DNA from: Lathyrus oleraceus
Taxonomy: Eukaryota; Streptophyta; Magnoliopsida; Fabales; Fabaceae
NCBI RefSeq assembly: GCF_024323335.1
Contig: NC_066584.1
Coordinates: 427,328,319-427,392,318 of the forward strand
DNA: 64,000 nt
Reading direction: 5' to 3'
Shown here: positions 12,737 to 26,668 of the stretch, one piece after another
Numbering within the stretch: position 1 is the stretch's first letter
Layout: every line of letters begins with the position of its first letter
The notes under the pieces: model-generated
Database searches by the model: none
The model's input: the letters and a program-made list of their open reading frames with translations, nothing else
Told to the model about the DNA's origin: nothing
Position numbers and translations under genes: made by a program

Positions 12737-13340
12737 ATGACTAACCCACTCACTGTTAGAGATGGGATAAATGACACCGGACTCCAAGAGTTTCAGTACC
12801 TCCTTTTTAACCACTTCTTTCATGTTGGAATTTAGCCTCCTCTAATATTCTATAGAGGGCTTATAATCATCATATAATAGAATCTTATGCATACAAATAG
12901 ATGGGATAATACCCTTCAAATCATCAATGGTGTATCCTATGGCTTTTGGGTATCTTTTAAAACAACAAATAGTTGTGAAGTTTCAGACTCTCCTAAGCTC
13001 TCATTCACTTTTACAGGTTGGTTTGATCCTTCCTCTAGAAATTCGTATCGAAGGGTCAAGGGTAATTATTTCAATTTTACATATGGTTCTTAATGCTCAA
13101 ATTTATCATTTTGTGTCATAGGCACTTCAAAGCTTTGGTTAGAGGAAATTTGACTTTTTTTCCAATACTTCCTCATAAACTTTTTCTTCGGTGTTTTCTT
13201 TATCATCTTTAGCGCCATCAAGCAAACATGCCTCCAACCACCGGTATGAAGGTGCTATGATGCGCTTTCTTAGACACAAGCGTCGATAATATCGGCCAAA
13301 ACTACAAGAATCTCTTATCAGGGAATTTTTCATGAGTTTC
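12737..13340 (-). pseudogene. Athila/Tat-like gypsy pol relic (protease-RT linker and RT start)
   Basis: Reading the minus strand from about 13330 gives a degraded linker (RWLEACLLDGAKDD). After several stops and shifts come the strongly conserved pre-RT motifs AIGYTIDDLKGI and SICMHKILL, then the RT N-terminus KEVVKKEVLKLLESGVIYPIS and SEWVS. The RT is cut off at 12737 by the end of the Ogre LTR, so the Ogre probably inserted here. Equivalent motifs occur in the better preserved Athila element (37680-37930), which confirms the assignment. Several in-frame stops make this non-coding today. Confidence 0.75.
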
Positions 13341-13429
13341 GTAAATATAACTTGATTTTCTCTTCCCCTGCCACAATAGTAATTTTTCCTCTATGAAATT
13401 TATTTCTTGAAGGGACAGACGTTGGACAT

Positions 13430-13723
13430 GATGTTGGGAAAACCGATCCAACTTGTTAAACCAGTAATACAACAATAATAACATAATGTAGAAAGCAATA
13501 AAATAACACAATAGATTGGTAATCCAGTTCGGTGAAACCACATCTACGTCAGGGTGTATGTAGCCATCAACTACCATATTCCATAGATCAACATCGTGAC
13601 CTATAAAGAAGCTCTCTATTATGTCATTCCAATAATCAAATATATCTCCATCAAAAACAAGAGGTTTAACATTGTAGTGATCTCTATCATTTTTTGAGCA
13701 ACTGGTGGTGGAATGTTATCCAT
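13430..13723 (-). pseudogene. SIRE/Maximus-like Ty1/copia gag, N-terminal fragment
   Basis: On the minus strand an ATG at 13723 follows a primer-binding site and opens a copia-type Gag N-terminus. It reads MDNIPPPVAQK, then, after a one-base shift, motifs recalling FDGDxFDYW, IESFFIGHDVDLW and VVDGYIHPD. Beyond about 13520 the similarity stops and the sequence reads as unrelated DNA, so only the first 60-70 residues of Gag remain. It belongs with the LTR at 13806-14990. The frameshift and truncation make it a relic. Confidence 0.65.
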
Positions 13724-13791
13724 GTGTTTCACGCTGGATCTTTATCTAACACTGTTAAGTGTTTGATATTATTATCAAGACCAAAACCGGA

Positions 13792-13804
13792 GCTCTGATG
13801 CTAA
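13792..13804 (-). other. primer-binding site of the SIRE-like element (tRNA-iMet type, mutated)
   Basis: On the minus strand, TTAGCATCAGAGC directly follows the LTR end. It differs from the canonical TTGGTATCAGAGC at two positions, both G-to-A or T-to-C type transitions. Confidence 0.7.
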
Positions 13805-13805
13805 T

Positions 13806-14990
13806 TGAAGGTGGCAATAAACACAAGAAATTGGGGTTTGAATTGGGTTTCTAAAATGAAAGCTTTTTCAAAACCAACTCAATCAAACAATAACACGAAC
13901 AATACAAATAACAAGGTTATTTTTATAGTGGTTAGTTATTAATGAAGCTACCTCCAGTTCACCCTACCAAGGTGATTTTATCTTATCAACAAGGACTTAA
14001 TCCACTATAACCGAAACTAATTATAGACACCACAAAGATAAACTGTCTTTGTCTTCTTGAGTCTATCTGACTAAAACCTAGTCACTCAAGGAAACCATTG
14101 AAACAACTTTGAGATTTACAAGTATGTGTTTACAATAATGCTTCTAAGAAAAAATATTAACATAAGTTAAGTACAATGAATTTCTTCACACAATAACGAG
14201 TAAAAACTCTATGCGTGTTTGCAAAGACTATACACATAAAATTATATACTTCGGCAAAAGCGTGCGTATGTTCAATAAAGTGAGCGAATAAGCATGAGCT
14301 TTATCAACTTCTTCCAATATTCCAAGTGTTCTTTACATAGGAAGTTAAAAGATCAGTTGGAGGGTAGAATTGGAATAGAAAATTGTAGTTGTCTCTTTGT
14401 ATAACGGTTTGTATATAGGAGACAATATGGCACAATGCTACTTTTTTTAGCCCACAAAATCAGTATGGAGGGAAGGGTGATCTTGTGTTGTATACTATTT
14501 TTATGACGCAAAACCTTTTGATCTTATCTTCTAATCTTCAGAGGTTTCTGATAAAATGACGCTGAAGCATGCTTAGAAGGATCAAGAGAGTAGTAGAGAG
14601 AATCTTCAGAATCCCGGTCTTCAGAGTCTTGACACAGTTCCTCAGAACCTGGTCTTCAAAGTCTTCAGAACTTGAGCACGGAAACTTGAATAATGACAAT
14701 CCTACAGAGGCTCTTCAATAATAGTCATAGTAAAAAGCTTTAGCATAAATGCTAATCAGGACCGTTGTCTAAGAGATTTCTAGAACTTGACAGCATCTTG
14801 TAAAGCACTTGTATTTCTTTAGAGTCGGAGTATGTTGAATCTAGAGTTTGATGATGTCACACATCAATGCTTTAGATTCAGAACTTGTTAGTAAAATCTA
14901 CACACAAGATAAAAACCATTAGTTTACAAAATTGTTTTCTAAGAAACAATACATTGTTATCATCAAAACTAAAGGTTAGATGCAGAACCA
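13806..14990 (-). repeat. 5' LTR of a SIRE-like copia element
   Basis: On the minus strand the LTR runs from TGGTTCTGCATC (start at 14990) to CCACCTTCA (end at 13806), followed by the PBS and gag start; its length is 1185 bp. A second, divergent copy lies on the opposite strand at 30394-31687. They share both termini and the long phrase around tttgatgataacaatg near the start and caatttcttgt or ctatttcttgt near the end. The plus-strand copia integrase at 14991 begins exactly at the LTR's outer end, so this element apparently inserted into or truncated that copia. Confidence 0.75.
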
Positions 14991-15162
14991 AGTGTTGTTC
15001 TTACAAGAAGTTGTTGCCACTACATCATATGCATTCAATATATGTCCAATTAAAACTCTGAATGAAATAGTTCCTATTCAGAAGTGGACTAGAGACAAGC
15101 AAAGTGTTATCCATATGAAGGTGCTTGGTTCTGTTTGTTATAAACATGTTCCAGATGCTAAG
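14991..15162 (+). pseudogene. Ty1/copia integrase fragment (left part of the split copia)
   Basis: The translation contains copia integrase motifs (SYAFNICPIKTLNE, VLGSVCYKHVPDAK). It stops at the Tekay element and resumes at 23686 after the duplicated bases ctaag, so 15158-15162 and 23686-23690 are the target duplication. The upstream half of the copia is absent: its left edge is the SIRE-like LTR end at 14990. An apparent ORF crossing from the LTR into this fragment is accidental. Confidence 0.85.
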
Positions 15163-17153
15163 TGTAACACCCTTCTAAAATACCCCAAATATTTAATTAA
15201 AATAACAACATATAAATCAGAGTAATTATGCAATTAAGGGTGTCTCACAAACACATTTCACACCATTCATCATAATATTTAGTCATGCTCGTTATTTAAC
15301 TCAAAACATCAAGCATTGCACAATACGCAGCGGATAGAGATCAAATCGATCATTCAAACATGCAACACATTACATGTAAAATGGTTCACAACCAACAATA
15401 AAACATTTAAAACATCCCGTCCCGATGTTACATCTATCAGAGCACGACCAACTAAGGAGGCTACACTAGACTCCAAGTACTAGCTCCTACTCAATCATTG
15501 CTCGTTACCTGAAAAATAGTTGTAAGGGTGAGTTCCTCAATCGATATAATAAGCATTATAAAATATCATGTCATGTTAAGTAAATTTAACACATTCATTC
15601 ACCCTAATCACATCACGCATTCAGTAACGGCACATCAACTCAAACATCATACTCAATACCAACACAAACACACGTATAATATTGGAATACATCCATTCAT
15701 ATTATACGCCATACATATATTATGCAATGAGACTCCATGCATGCGGTACCGACTATTCGTGAACATATAGTTCACCTCACCGTCCAAATCCAGGCACGGC
15801 TATCAAGCCCACTAGTCCCACTCATTTGAGACCTAGTGACTCACTCACTAATTCCTCACCATGGGAATTAGCTACCACCCCAAGGGTCATGCTATGCACG
15901 CTAATTCACCTAGCATGCAAACATCAACAACAGTCCATAATGACTAACTCACTAATTCCTCACCATGGGAATTAGTTACCACCATAAAGGCCACAATATG
16001 CATACTAAATCACCTAGCAATGCAACATCAACAATCATCCACAATGGACATATGCTCACACTCTAAGCCATAAACAGTCCATTCACAAATACATGCATAA
16101 TATATACATTCACAGCATTATGCATACCATCATACATCATCAACACATGTATCAAAACATCATATCATGTCAATTAAGTAATCGCAGTATTAGCACACTC
16201 TACTAATACCTATACTGCTCAAAACAACGGGAAATAATCCCTACTATATCATACACCGATATAGGCCAATCACCAATCATGTTCACAACATTAAAATATC
16301 AATTTTTCCAATTTCCAACAGTGTTAACCGGTTAACGCCCTGGGTTAACCGGTTAACGCAGGACAGAACACGCTTCCTGGCCAATTTTAACAGTGTTAAC
16401 CGGTTAACGCCCTGGGTTAACCGGTTAACGCAGACAGAACAGCAATATTTTCACAACTACCAACAGTGTTAACCGGTTAACGCCCTGGGTTAACCGGTTA
16501 ACGCAAGCAAAACAGCAATACCTCACAATTCCTAACAGTGTTAACCGGTTAACACCCTGGGTTAACCGGTTAACGCAAGACAGAAAGCTGTTCCTGCGCT
16601 AACACGAAGCAGAATGCAGAATTCGCCGCATTTTCCGCCGTTGGAGGACTTCCGGACCTCCGATTCCAATTCCGTAAAAAGCTATACGTTCGGGAAAATC
16701 ACTACCCATCAAATTTCAGATTCAATTACAGTTTTAACACAGTTTATTCATCATAATTTTTCAGCATTCAACATCCCAATTAGGGTCAATCCAACGGTTT
16801 ATCACTACCCATCACATGTTAACCCATAATACCCATTAAACGACGATAAACCCCCCTTACCTGAGTTAATCCGGCGAATCTTTCAGCTTCAAGCTTTTCC
16901 GTTCTCCAACCTTCGTTCTCTTGCTCTCCCTCTTTGCCCTTTCTCCACTTTTCAGCCGCTTCTCTGAGTTTCACGTAAAAACCCTTTTTACCAAAAATGA
17001 AACTCTTTTCTTATTTCCCACTTATATACTTTCCAATAATTATTATTCCAATAATAATAATAATAATCCAATAATTCCAATTATTTAATTAAATTAATAA
17101 ATATAATATTAACTTAAATTAAATAATTATCTTATTTTAATCGGGGTGTTACA
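15163..17153 (-). repeat. 3' LTR of the complete Tekay element
   Basis: It is 1991 bp, TGTAACACC to GGTGTTACA on the plus strand. It holds eight copies of the palindrome GTTAACCGGTTAAC at 16323-16574, arranged as four pairs. A roughly 104-bp duplication contains ctcaccatgggaattag (from 15847 and 15951). The TATA-like agtatataag on the minus strand is at 17021-17030. Confidence 0.95.
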
Positions 17154-17168
17154 ACTCTCCCCCACTAA
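17154..17168 (-). other. polypurine tract of the complete Tekay element
   Basis: On the plus strand actctcccccacta abuts the LTR end; in element orientation this is a purine-rich agtgggggagagt. It is identical in type to the tract at 2568-2579. Confidence 0.85.
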
Positions 17169-17195
17169 AAGAGTTTTCGTCCTCGAAAACATACC

Positions 17196-20100
17196 TCAAG
17201 CGAATAACTCCGGATAAGACTCCTTCATCTGACTCTCAAGTTCCCAAGTCACATTGCCACCTGCTGGTCCTCCCCAAGCTACCTTTACCAAAGTAATCTC
17301 TTTACCTCGCAACTGCTTCAACTCTCGATCCTCTATCCTCATAGGTGATGTTTCAACAGTCAGGTTATCTCTCACCTGTACATCATCTACTTGGACCACA
17401 TGCGACGGATCAGGAATATACCTCCTCAACTGAGACACATGAAAAACCTCATGCAAATTCGCAAGTGACGGCGGTAAAGCGATACGATAGGCTACCTCCC
17501 CTATCCTCTCCAAAATCTGATAAGGACCAATAAATCGAGGTGTCAACTTCTTCGACTTCAAAGCTCTACCAACCCCAGTTATCGGAGTAACGCGAAGAAA
17601 CACATGATCTCCCTCTTGAAACTCAAGTGACTTTCTCCTCTTGTCGTGATAACTCTTCTGACGACTCTGAGCAATTCTCATCTTCTCCTGAATCATCTTA
17701 ATCTTTTCCGTAGTTTGTTGAACAATCTCCGGTCCAACCACAGCACTCTCACCGGACTCATACCAACATAAAGGTGTCCGACATCTCCTACCATACAAAG
17801 CTTCAAACGGTGCCATACCAATGCTCGAATGAAAACTATTGTTGTAGGTAAACTCAATCAAAGGCAAATAACAATCCCAAGCACCTCCCTTTTCCAAAAC
17901 ACAAGCCCTCAAAAGATCCTCTAGAGACTGAATCGTCCTCTCAGTCTGACCATCAGTCTGCGGATGATATGCAGAACTCAATCTCAGCTTAGTTCCCAAA
18001 GCCCTCTGCAAACTTTCCCAGAACTTCGATGTAAATCTAGGATCTCTGTCCGAAACAATACTCGACGGAATACCATGCAAACTTATAATTTTCTCAATAT
18101 ACAACTCAGCTAATCTCTCTAACGGATAATCCATTCTGATCGGAATGAAATGAGCCGATTTTGTCAATCTGTCAACAATCACCCAAATGGCTTCAAAATT
18201 CTTACTTGTCCTCGGTAAACCCGAAACAAAATCCATACTGATACTATCCCACTTCCACTCTGGAATAGCCAACGGTTGCATTAGCCCAGATGGCTTCTGA
18301 TGCTCAATCTTCGACTTCTGACAAGTCAAACAAGAATAAACAAAACTCGCAATTTCTCTTTTCATTCCCGGCCACCAAAATAACTTTTTCAAATCATGAT
18401 ACATCTTCGTAGCTCCAGGATGAATACTCAGGCCACTACGATGTCCTTCTTCAAGAATACTCTTCTTAAGTTCGGTAACATCCGGAATACACACCCGATT
18501 ACCAAATTTCAAAACACCATTCTCATCAACTCTGAATTCACCACCTTGACCTTGATTCACTAGAGTCAACTTATCAACCAAAAGCACATCGGATTTCTGA
18601 CCCTCTCTAATCTCATCCAGGATACTACTCGTTAACTTCAACATTCCCAATTTAACACTATTGTGAGTACTCTCACACACCAAACTCAAGTCTCTAAACT
18701 GCTCAATTAAATCCAATTCCTTAACCATTAACATAGACATATGCAATGATTTCCGACTCAATGCATCAGCCACTACGTTTGCTTTACCCGGATGGTAATT
18801 CAAACCAAAGTCATAATCCTTCAGAAATTCTAACCATCTCCTCTGTCTCATATTCAGTTCTTTCTGATCAAACAAATACTTTAAACTTTTATGGTCACTG
18901 AAAACCTCAAATCTTGACCCGTACAAGTAATGCCTCCATAACTTCAGAACAAATACCACGGCTGCCAACTCTAAATCGTGCGTCGGATAGTTCCCCTCAT
19001 GAACCTTCAGTTGTCTCGAAGCATAAGCTACAACTTGCTTGTTCTGCATCAAAACACCACCCAAACCCAACAATGAAGCATCACAGAAAACCTCAAATGG
19101 TTCCGACGAACTCGGTAATATCAGAACAGGAGCAATAGTTAACCTTCTCTTTAACTCTTGGAAACCTTCTTCACATTTTGAGTCCCAAACAAACGCTTGC
19201 CCCTTTCTAGTCAACATCGTCAACGGTAACGCCAACTTCGAAAATCCCTCAATGAACTTCCTATAATAACCAGCCAAACCAAGGAAACTTCGAATCTCAG
19301 CAACAGACTTCGGAGCTTCCCACTTAGATACCGCTTCTATCTTAGAAGGATCAACAGCAACACCACCTCTTGAAATCACATGACCAAGAAAACTGACCTC
19401 TTCTAACCAAAATTCACACTTGGATAGTTTAGCAAATAACTTCTTTTCTCGTAAAACTCCTAAAACCACTCTCAAATGCTCAACATGCTCTTCTTCAGAT
19501 TTCGAATACACCAAAATATCGTCAATAAATACCACAACAAACTTGTCTAGGTACGGATGGAAAATCCTATTCATATACTCCATAAATACTCCAGGCGCAT
19601 TAGTCACACCAAAAGGCATTACAGAATACTCATAATGTCCATACCTTGTTCTGAAAGCAGTCTTCTGAATATCCTCAGTTTTCACACGTATCTGATGATA
19701 ACCCGATCTCAAATCTATTTTGCTGAACACACTCGCACCAACCAACTGATCCATCAAATCATCAATCCTCGGCAAAGGATACCGATTCTTGATCGTCACT
19801 TTATTCAGTTGCCTGTAGTCCACACACAACCTCATAGTACCTTCTTTCTTCTTAACCAATAACACTGGTGCACCCCACGGTGACACACTCGGACGAATAA
19901 ATTTCTTATCCAACAGATCTTCCAACTGACTCTTCAATTCAGTTAACTCAACAGCAGACATACGGTACGGAGCCATCGACACCGGCCTAGTACCAGGTAC
20001 CAAATCAATCGAGAACTCAACTTCACGCTCTGGCGGTAATTCATTCACTTCTTCAGGAAACACATCAGGAAAATCACACACCACGGCTAGATCGCAAATC

Positions 20101-21566
20101 ACCAGTTTATCTTTAGCCTCCAAAGTCGCTAACAGCATAAACAACTCTGCCCCATCTGCTACTGCCTCATTCACCTGCCTTGCTGATAGAAACAAACTCT
20201 TTCCTTCCTCAATCTCAGGAAAGTTCACAGTCTTATCAAAACAGTTGATATAAACTCGGTTAAACACCAACCAGTTCATACCCAGAATAACATCAATCTG
20301 CACTAGTGGAAGACACACGAGGTCCATCCCAAAGTCTCTACCAAAAATACTCAAAGGACAATTTAAACAAACTGAAGTAGTAGTCACTGAACCCTTCGCA
20401 GGAGTATCAATCACCATACTTCCATGCATCTCAGATATCTCTAACTTAAGTTTCACAGCACAATCCAAAGATATAAAGGAATGAGTCGCACCTGTGTCAA
20501 TAATAGCTACAAGAGGAAAGCCATTAATATAACACGTACCTCGGATCAACCGATCATCTGCAAAAGTCTCAGAACCCGATAAAGCAAAGACCTTGCCTCC
20601 CGACTGGTTCTCTCTCTTCGGCTTAGGACACTGTGGACTGATATGACCCACCTCTCCACAGTTGAAACAAGTCACAGTCTTCAACCGGCACTCTGCAGCC
20701 AAGTGACCACCTTTTCCACACTTAAAACACTTCTTCTCATTACTGGTACACTCATGGATACAATGTCCAGCCTGACCACATCTGTAACACTTAGCAGGGG
20801 CACTAGAGTCTCCCCCACTAGGCCTCTTCATCCCACTCTGTCTCTGGAAACCTTTGCCAGCTGCATACGGTTTCCCATGATCATTCTGATTCTTGCCTTT
20901 CCTATCCACCCTCTGCTGATAGCTCTCCACTCTGGCCTTGGTATCCTGTTCAAAAATTCTGCAACAGTCAACCAAATCAGAAAACACTCTAATCCACTGA
21001 TACCCAATAGCCTGCTTGATCTCGGGACGTAACCCGTTCTCAAACTTCACACATTTCGAAAATTCCCCAGTAGCCTCATCATAGGGAGTGTAATACTTCG
21101 ACAGCTCTGTGAACTTAGCAGCATACTCAGTAACAGACCTGTTACCCTGCTTCAATTCCAAGAACTCTATCTCTTTCTTTCCTCTGACATCTTCTGGAAA
21201 GTACTTCCTCAGGAATCTCTCTCTGAACACAGCCCAAGTGATCTCAGCATTCCCAGCAGATTCCAACTCAGTGCGGGTAGCAACCCACCAATCATCTGCT
21301 TCCTCTGACAGCATATGCGTACCAAACCTGACCTTCTGGTTATCGGCACACTCAGTCACTCGGAAGATCCTCTCGATCTCCTTCAACCACTTCTGAGCGC
21401 CATCTGGATCGTATGCTCCCTTAAACATTGGAGGATTGTTCTTCTGGAACTCACTCAGTTGACGAGCAGCTCCCATTCCCACAACATTCGGATTCCCTCC
21501 AAGTACTCCAGCTAGCATACCCAGAGCCTCAGCAATCGCAGCATCATCTCTACCTCTTCCAGCCAT
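17196..21566 (-). CDS. intact Tekay Gag-Pol polyprotein with chromodomain
   Basis: This is an uninterrupted 1456-aa polyprotein, the full expected set for a Tekay chromovirus. The Gag capsid region is near residues 100-160 ([10 protein letters not shown]). Three CCHC zinc knuckles lie around residues 258-312 ([42 protein letters not shown]). The aspartic protease has IDTGATHSF near 354. The reverse transcriptase active site FIDDILVYS is near 680, and RNase H has [10 protein letters not shown] near 825. The integrase zinc finger lies at about 1040-1090, and its core ([28 protein letters not shown]) follows. A C-terminal chromodomain ends the protein ([11 protein letters not shown]). All catalytic motifs I can check are present, so it could encode an active element. 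I chose the ATG at 21566 because it gives [10 protein letters not shown] and lies about 120 bp inside the PBS, a normal leader length. Gag and Pol share one frame. Confidence 0.97.
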   Translation of the reverse strand: MAGRGRDDAAIAEALGMLAGVLGGNPNVVGMGAARQLSEFQKNNPPMFKGAYDPDGAQKWLKEIERIFRVTECADNQKVRFGTHMLSEEADDWWVATRTELESAGNAEITWAVFRERFLRKYFPEDVRGKKEIEFLELKQGNRSVTEYAAKFTELSKYYTPYDEATGEFSKCVKFENGLRPEIKQAIGYQWIRVFSDLVDCCRIFEQDTKARVESYQQRVDRKGKNQNDHGKPYAAGKGFQRQSGMKRPSGGDSSAPAKCYRCGQAGHCIHECTSNEKKCFKCGKGGHLAAECRLKTVTCFNCGEVGHISPQCPKPKRENQSGGKVFALSGSETFADDRLIRGTCYINGFPLVAIIDTGATHSFISLDCAVKLKLEISEMHGSMVIDTPAKGSVTTTSVCLNCPLSIFGRDFGMDLVCLPLVQIDVILGMNWLVFNRVYINCFDKTVNFPEIEEGKSLFLSARQVNEAVADGAELFMLLATLEAKDKLVICDLAVVCDFPDVFPEEVNELPPEREVEFSIDLVPGTRPVSMAPYRMSAVELTELKSQLEDLLDKKFIRPSVSPWGAPVLLVKKKEGTMRLCVDYRQLNKVTIKNRYPLPRIDDLMDQLVGASVFSKIDLRSGYHQIRVKTEDIQKTAFRTRYGHYEYSVMPFGVTNAPGVFMEYMNRIFHPYLDKFVVVFIDDILVYSKSEEEHVEHLRVVLGVLREKKLFAKLSKCEFWLEEVSFLGHVISRGGVAVDPSKIEAVSKWEAPKSVAEIRSFLGLAGYYRKFIEGFSKLALPLTMLTRKGQAFVWDSKCEEGFQELKRRLTIAPVLILPSSSEPFEVFCDASLLGLGGVLMQNKQVVAYASRQLKVHEGNYPTHDLELAAVVFVLKLWRHYLYGSRFEVFSDHKSLKYLFDQKELNMRQRRWLEFLKDYDFGLNYHPGKANVVADALSRKSLHMSMLMVKELDLIEQFRDLSLVCESTHNSVKLGMLKLTSSILDEIREGQKSDVLLVDKLTLVNQGQGGEFRVDENGVLKFGNRVCIPDVTELKKSILEEGHRSGLSIHPGATKMYHDLKKLFWWPGMKREIASFVYSCLTCQKSKIEHQKPSGLMQPLAIPEWKWDSISMDFVSGLPRTSKNFEAIWVIVDRLTKSAHFIPIRMDYPLERLAELYIEKIISLHGIPSSIVSDRDPRFTSKFWESLQRALGTKLRLSSAYHPQTDGQTERTIQSLEDLLRACVLEKGGAWDCYLPLIEFTYNNSFHSSIGMAPFEALYGRRCRTPLCWYESGESAVVGPEIVQQTTEKIKMIQEKMRIAQSRQKSYHDKRRKSLEFQEGDHVFLRVTPITGVGRALKSKKLTPRFIGPYQILERIGEVAYRIALPPSLANLHEVFHVSQLRRYIPDPSHVVQVDDVQVRDNLTVETSPMRIEDRELKQLRGKEITLVKVAWGGPAGGNVTWELESQMKESYPELFA

Positions 21567-21674
21567 CTCTATTCTGAAAACCCAACAAGCTAAAACAATA
21601 AGTACTGATAGGGTTACACAACACCTATCCCGTACAGGGGAAACAGAATAATTACGACTCGACTCGACCGACTA

Positions 21675-21687
21675 TGCTCTGATACCA
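21675..21687 (-). other. primer-binding site, tRNA-iMet type
   Basis: On the minus strand TGGTATCAGAGCA lies four bases inside the 5' LTR. It matches the complement of the initiator tRNA-Met 3' end used by many plant LTR elements. Confidence 0.9.
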
Positions 21688-21691
21688 CTAA

Positions 21692-23685
21692 TGTAACACC
21701 CTTCTAAAATACCCCAAATATTTAATTAAAATAACAACATATAAATCAGAGTAATTATGCAATTAAGGGTGTCACACAAACACATTTCACACCATTCATC
21801 ATAATATTTAGTCATGCTCGTTATTTAACTCAAAACATCAAGCATTGCACAATACGCAGCGGATAGAGATCAAATCGATCATTCAAACATGCAACACATT
21901 ACATGTAAAATGGTTCACAACCAACAATAAAACATTTAAAACATCCCGTCCCGATGTTACATCTATCAGAGCACGACCCACTAAGGAGGCTACACTAGAC
22001 TCCAAGTACTAGCTCCTACTCAATCATTGCTCGTTACCTGAAAAATAGTTGTAAGGGCGAGTTCCTCAATCGATATAATAAGCATTATAAAATATCATGT
22101 CATGTTAAGTAAATTTAACACATTCATTCACCCTAATCACATCACGCATTCAGTAACGGCACATCAACTCAAACATCATACTCAATACCAACACAAACAC
22201 ACGTATAATATTGGAATACATCCATTCATATTATACGCCATACATATATTATGCAATGAGACTCCATGCATGCGGTACCGACTATTCGTGAACATATAGT
22301 TCACCTCACCGTCCAAATCCAGGCACGGCTACCAAGCCCACTAGTCCCACTCATTTGAGACCTAGTGACTCACTCACTAATTCCTCACCATGGGAATTAG
22401 CTACCACCCCAAGGGCCATGCTATGCACGCTAATTCACCTAGCATGCAAACATCAGCAACAGTCCATAATGACTAACTCACTAATTCCTCACCATGGGAA
22501 TTAGTTACCACCATAAAGGCCACAATATGCATGCTAAATCACCTAGCAATGCAACATCAACAATCATCCACAATGGACATATGCTCACACTCTAAGCCAT
22601 AAACAGTCCATTCACAAATACATGCATAATATATACATTCACAGCATTATGCATACCATCATACATCATCAACACATGTATCAAAACATCATATCATGTC
22701 AATTAAGTAATCGCAGTATTAGCACACTCTACTAATACCTATACTGCTCAAAACAACGGGAAATAATCCCTACTATATCATACACCGATATAGGCCAATC
22801 ACCAATCATGTTCACAACATTAAAATATCAATTTTTCCAATTTCCAACAGTGTTAACCGGTTAACGCCCTGGGTTAACCGGTTAACGCAGGACAGAACAC
22901 GCTTCCTGGCCAATTTTAACAGTGTTAACCGGTTAACGCCCTGGGTTAACCGGTTAACGCAGACAGAACAGCAATATTTTCACAACTACCAACAGTGTTA
23001 ACCGGTTAACGCCCTGGGTTAACCGGTTAACGCAAGCAAAACAGCAATACCTCACAATTCCTAACAGTGTTAACCGGTTAACACCCTGGGTTAACCGGTT
23101 AACGCAAGACAGAAAGCTGTTCCTGCGCTAACACGAAGCAGAATGCAGAATTCGCCGCATTTTCCGCCGTTGGAGGACTTCCGGACCTCCGATTCCAATT
23201 CCGTAAAAAGCTATACGTTCGGGAAAATCACTACCCATCAAATTTCAGATTCAATTACAGTTTTAACACAGTTTATTCATCATAATTTTTCAGCATTCAA
23301 CATCCCAATTAGGGTCAATCCAACGGTTTATCACTACCCATCACATGTTAACCCATAATACCCATTAAACGACGATAAACCCCCCTTACCTGAGTTAATC
23401 CGGCGAATCTTTCAGCTTCAAGCTTTTCCGTTCTCCAACCTTCGTTCTCTTGCTCTCCCTCTTTGCCCTTTCTCCACTTTTCAGCCGCTTCTCTGAGTTT
23501 CACGTAAAAACCCTTTTTACCAAAAATGAAACTCTTTTCTTATTTCCCACTTATATACTTTCCAATAATTATTATTCCAATAATAATAATAATAATAATC
23601 CAATAATTCCAATTATTTAATTAAATTAATAAATATAATATTAACTTAAATTAAATAATTATCTTATTTTAATCGGGGTGTTACA
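21692..23685 (-). repeat. 5' LTR of the complete Tekay element
   Basis: It is 1994 bp and nearly identical to the LTR at 15163-17153, with the same eight-palindrome block (22855-23105). A consensus splice donor in element orientation (CAG/GTAAGG) starts at 23389, at the same relative place as the donor in the left Tekay LTR. Confidence 0.95.
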
Positions 23686-23876
23686 CTAAGAGAAGGAAGT
23701 TGTATGACAGAAGAAGAGTTATATTTCTTGTAGGGTACAATAATACATGTGTTTAGAAGCTCTACTTTCCTGTCACTAACAAGGTTGAATTCAACATAGA
23801 TGTCATTGTGAAAGAATCAGAAGTGTGGGATTGTAATAAGTCTCAATTCAACTTTGGTGCGGTATTAACACCTGAG

Positions 23877-24864
<988 letters not shown>

Positions 24865-26668
24865 CACCTGAGTTAACTTCTGAAGACATTTCAGACTCCG
24901 AAGAAGAATCTTCCTCTAAAGGAGATTCTGAATCTGAAGATGAATCAGAGTCTGAAGATGACACTGATTTTTAAGTTGAGTTTGACTCTGAAGGATAATC
25001 TAATGATTTAGATTCCGATGATGATTCAGATTTTGATGGTGACCCAGATTCTAGTGATGATCCAGACTCTGGTGGTAATCTAGCCTATGATGACAGACCT
25101 TCTGAAGGTGGAGATTTTGAAGTTAAAGTTTCTGAAGGTGGACCTTCTGAAGTTGTAGTTTCTTAAGGTGATCCTGCTTCTGAAACGAGGCCACAAAGAA
25201 TTCGACAGATTCTACATAGGCTTACAGATTTTGAATTACTGGAAGATACTAAAATAGACTCTAAAGGGGAATTCATTCAGTGTGCCATGATGGCGGACTC
25301 TGAACCAATCAGTACAAAAGAAGCTCTCAAGAAGAAAGTGCGGATGAATGCCATGAAAGAAGAACTAGAGGATATAGAAAGAAACAAGACTTGGAAGTTG
25401 ACTGAGCTTCCAAAGAACAAGAAATTCATCAGTGTCAGATGGGTTTACAAGTTGAAACTGAAGCCGAGTGGATCAATTGGCAAACAGAAAGCAAGGTTAG
25501 TAGCTAGAGGATTTTTATAAAAATCTGGTTTAGACTACTTTGAAGTGTCTGCACCTGTAGCTAGACATGAAACAATCAGACTAGTGATTGATATAGATGC
25601 TAGTAAGAATTGGCATCAAATGCATTTATATGTGAGATCTGCATTTCTGAACGGTCTCTTACAAGAAGAAGTTTATGTATCACAACCTCTTGGGTTTTTA
25701 AAAATGAATCAGGAAGGGATGATGTACAAGTTACATAAAACTTTGTATGGACTGAAACAAGATCCTAAAGCTTGGAATCTGAAAATTTATTCATTTTTAT
25801 AGCTTCAAGGATTACAAAAATGTGAGATGGAGTATGGTGTTTATGTTCAGTATACATCTGATAGAAATATGATTCGGATGTGTATCTATGTTGATGAGAT
25901 ATTACTAATAGGAAGTTGTTCAGAAGAGATAACTAAGTTCAAGAAGATACTGAAGAATGAGTTTGAGATGACTGGTCTAGGAAATATGACATATTTTATA
26001 GGGATGGATATTATGTGCTATAATAAGGGTATAATCTTGCATCAACGAAAGTATGGACTTGAGCTTCTGAAGAGATTTGATCTAATAAACTGCAAGTCTG
26101 CAGTTACACCTTCTAAAACAAACCATAAGTTGAACTCTGATTCTGAAGGTGATGACGTAGTTGCTACAATTTCCAAACAGTTGGTTGGCTGTTTGAGATA
26201 TTTGTGCAATACCAGACCTGAAATTTTTTATTTAGTTGAAATGGTGAGTAGGTTTATGAGTAAACCAAAGTAGTCACATTACCAAGGTGCTATCAAGATT
26301 CTGAGGTACATCAAAGGGACTCTGAAGTATGAAATTTTGTTCCCTTCTGATGCTGAAACTGATTCAGAGCTGATATGTTATTCAAACTCTAATTGTTATG
26401 GAGACAGAGTTTATAGAAGAAGTACTTCTGGATATTTCTTCAAATATCCGGGAAGTCCTATTTCTTGGTGTTCTAAGAAGCAACTAGTTGTTTCTTTGTT
26501 AACATGTGAAGCTGAATACATTGTTGGTGCATTGTCAGCTTATCTCTAGTTCTCAAAAGCAACTGATAGATGTTCTGATCAAAGCAATCAAGACTGAACA
26601 CTTTATCCAACTGGGGGATGCAATTGGTGTTGTTGATTTTGATTAGCTGAATATGAATTAAGGGATGA

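Larger units (their letters stand above)
15163..23685 (-). mobile_element. complete Tekay-type Ty3/gypsy element, probably a recent insertion
   Basis: The element is 8523 bp long with two nearly identical LTRs, an intact polyprotein, PBS and polypurine tract. A perfect 5-bp target duplication (ctaag) lies at 15158-15162 and 23686-23690. It sits inside a copia integrase gene and reads towards lower coordinates. Comparing the LTRs by eye I find about seven substitutions and one 3-bp change in a TAA repeat over 1.99 kb, roughly 0.35-0.4% divergence. Confidence 0.97.

Noticed and set aside
14980..15225. Single ORF across the SIRE-like LTR end, copia integrase and Tekay LTR
   Set aside because: It crosses two element borders; only 14991-15162 shows copia coding similarity.
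16614..16829. 71-aa ORF repeated in both Tekay LTRs (also 23143-23358)
   Set aside because: It is present twice only because the LTRs are identical. It lies antisense to the element's leader and has no recognisable domain.
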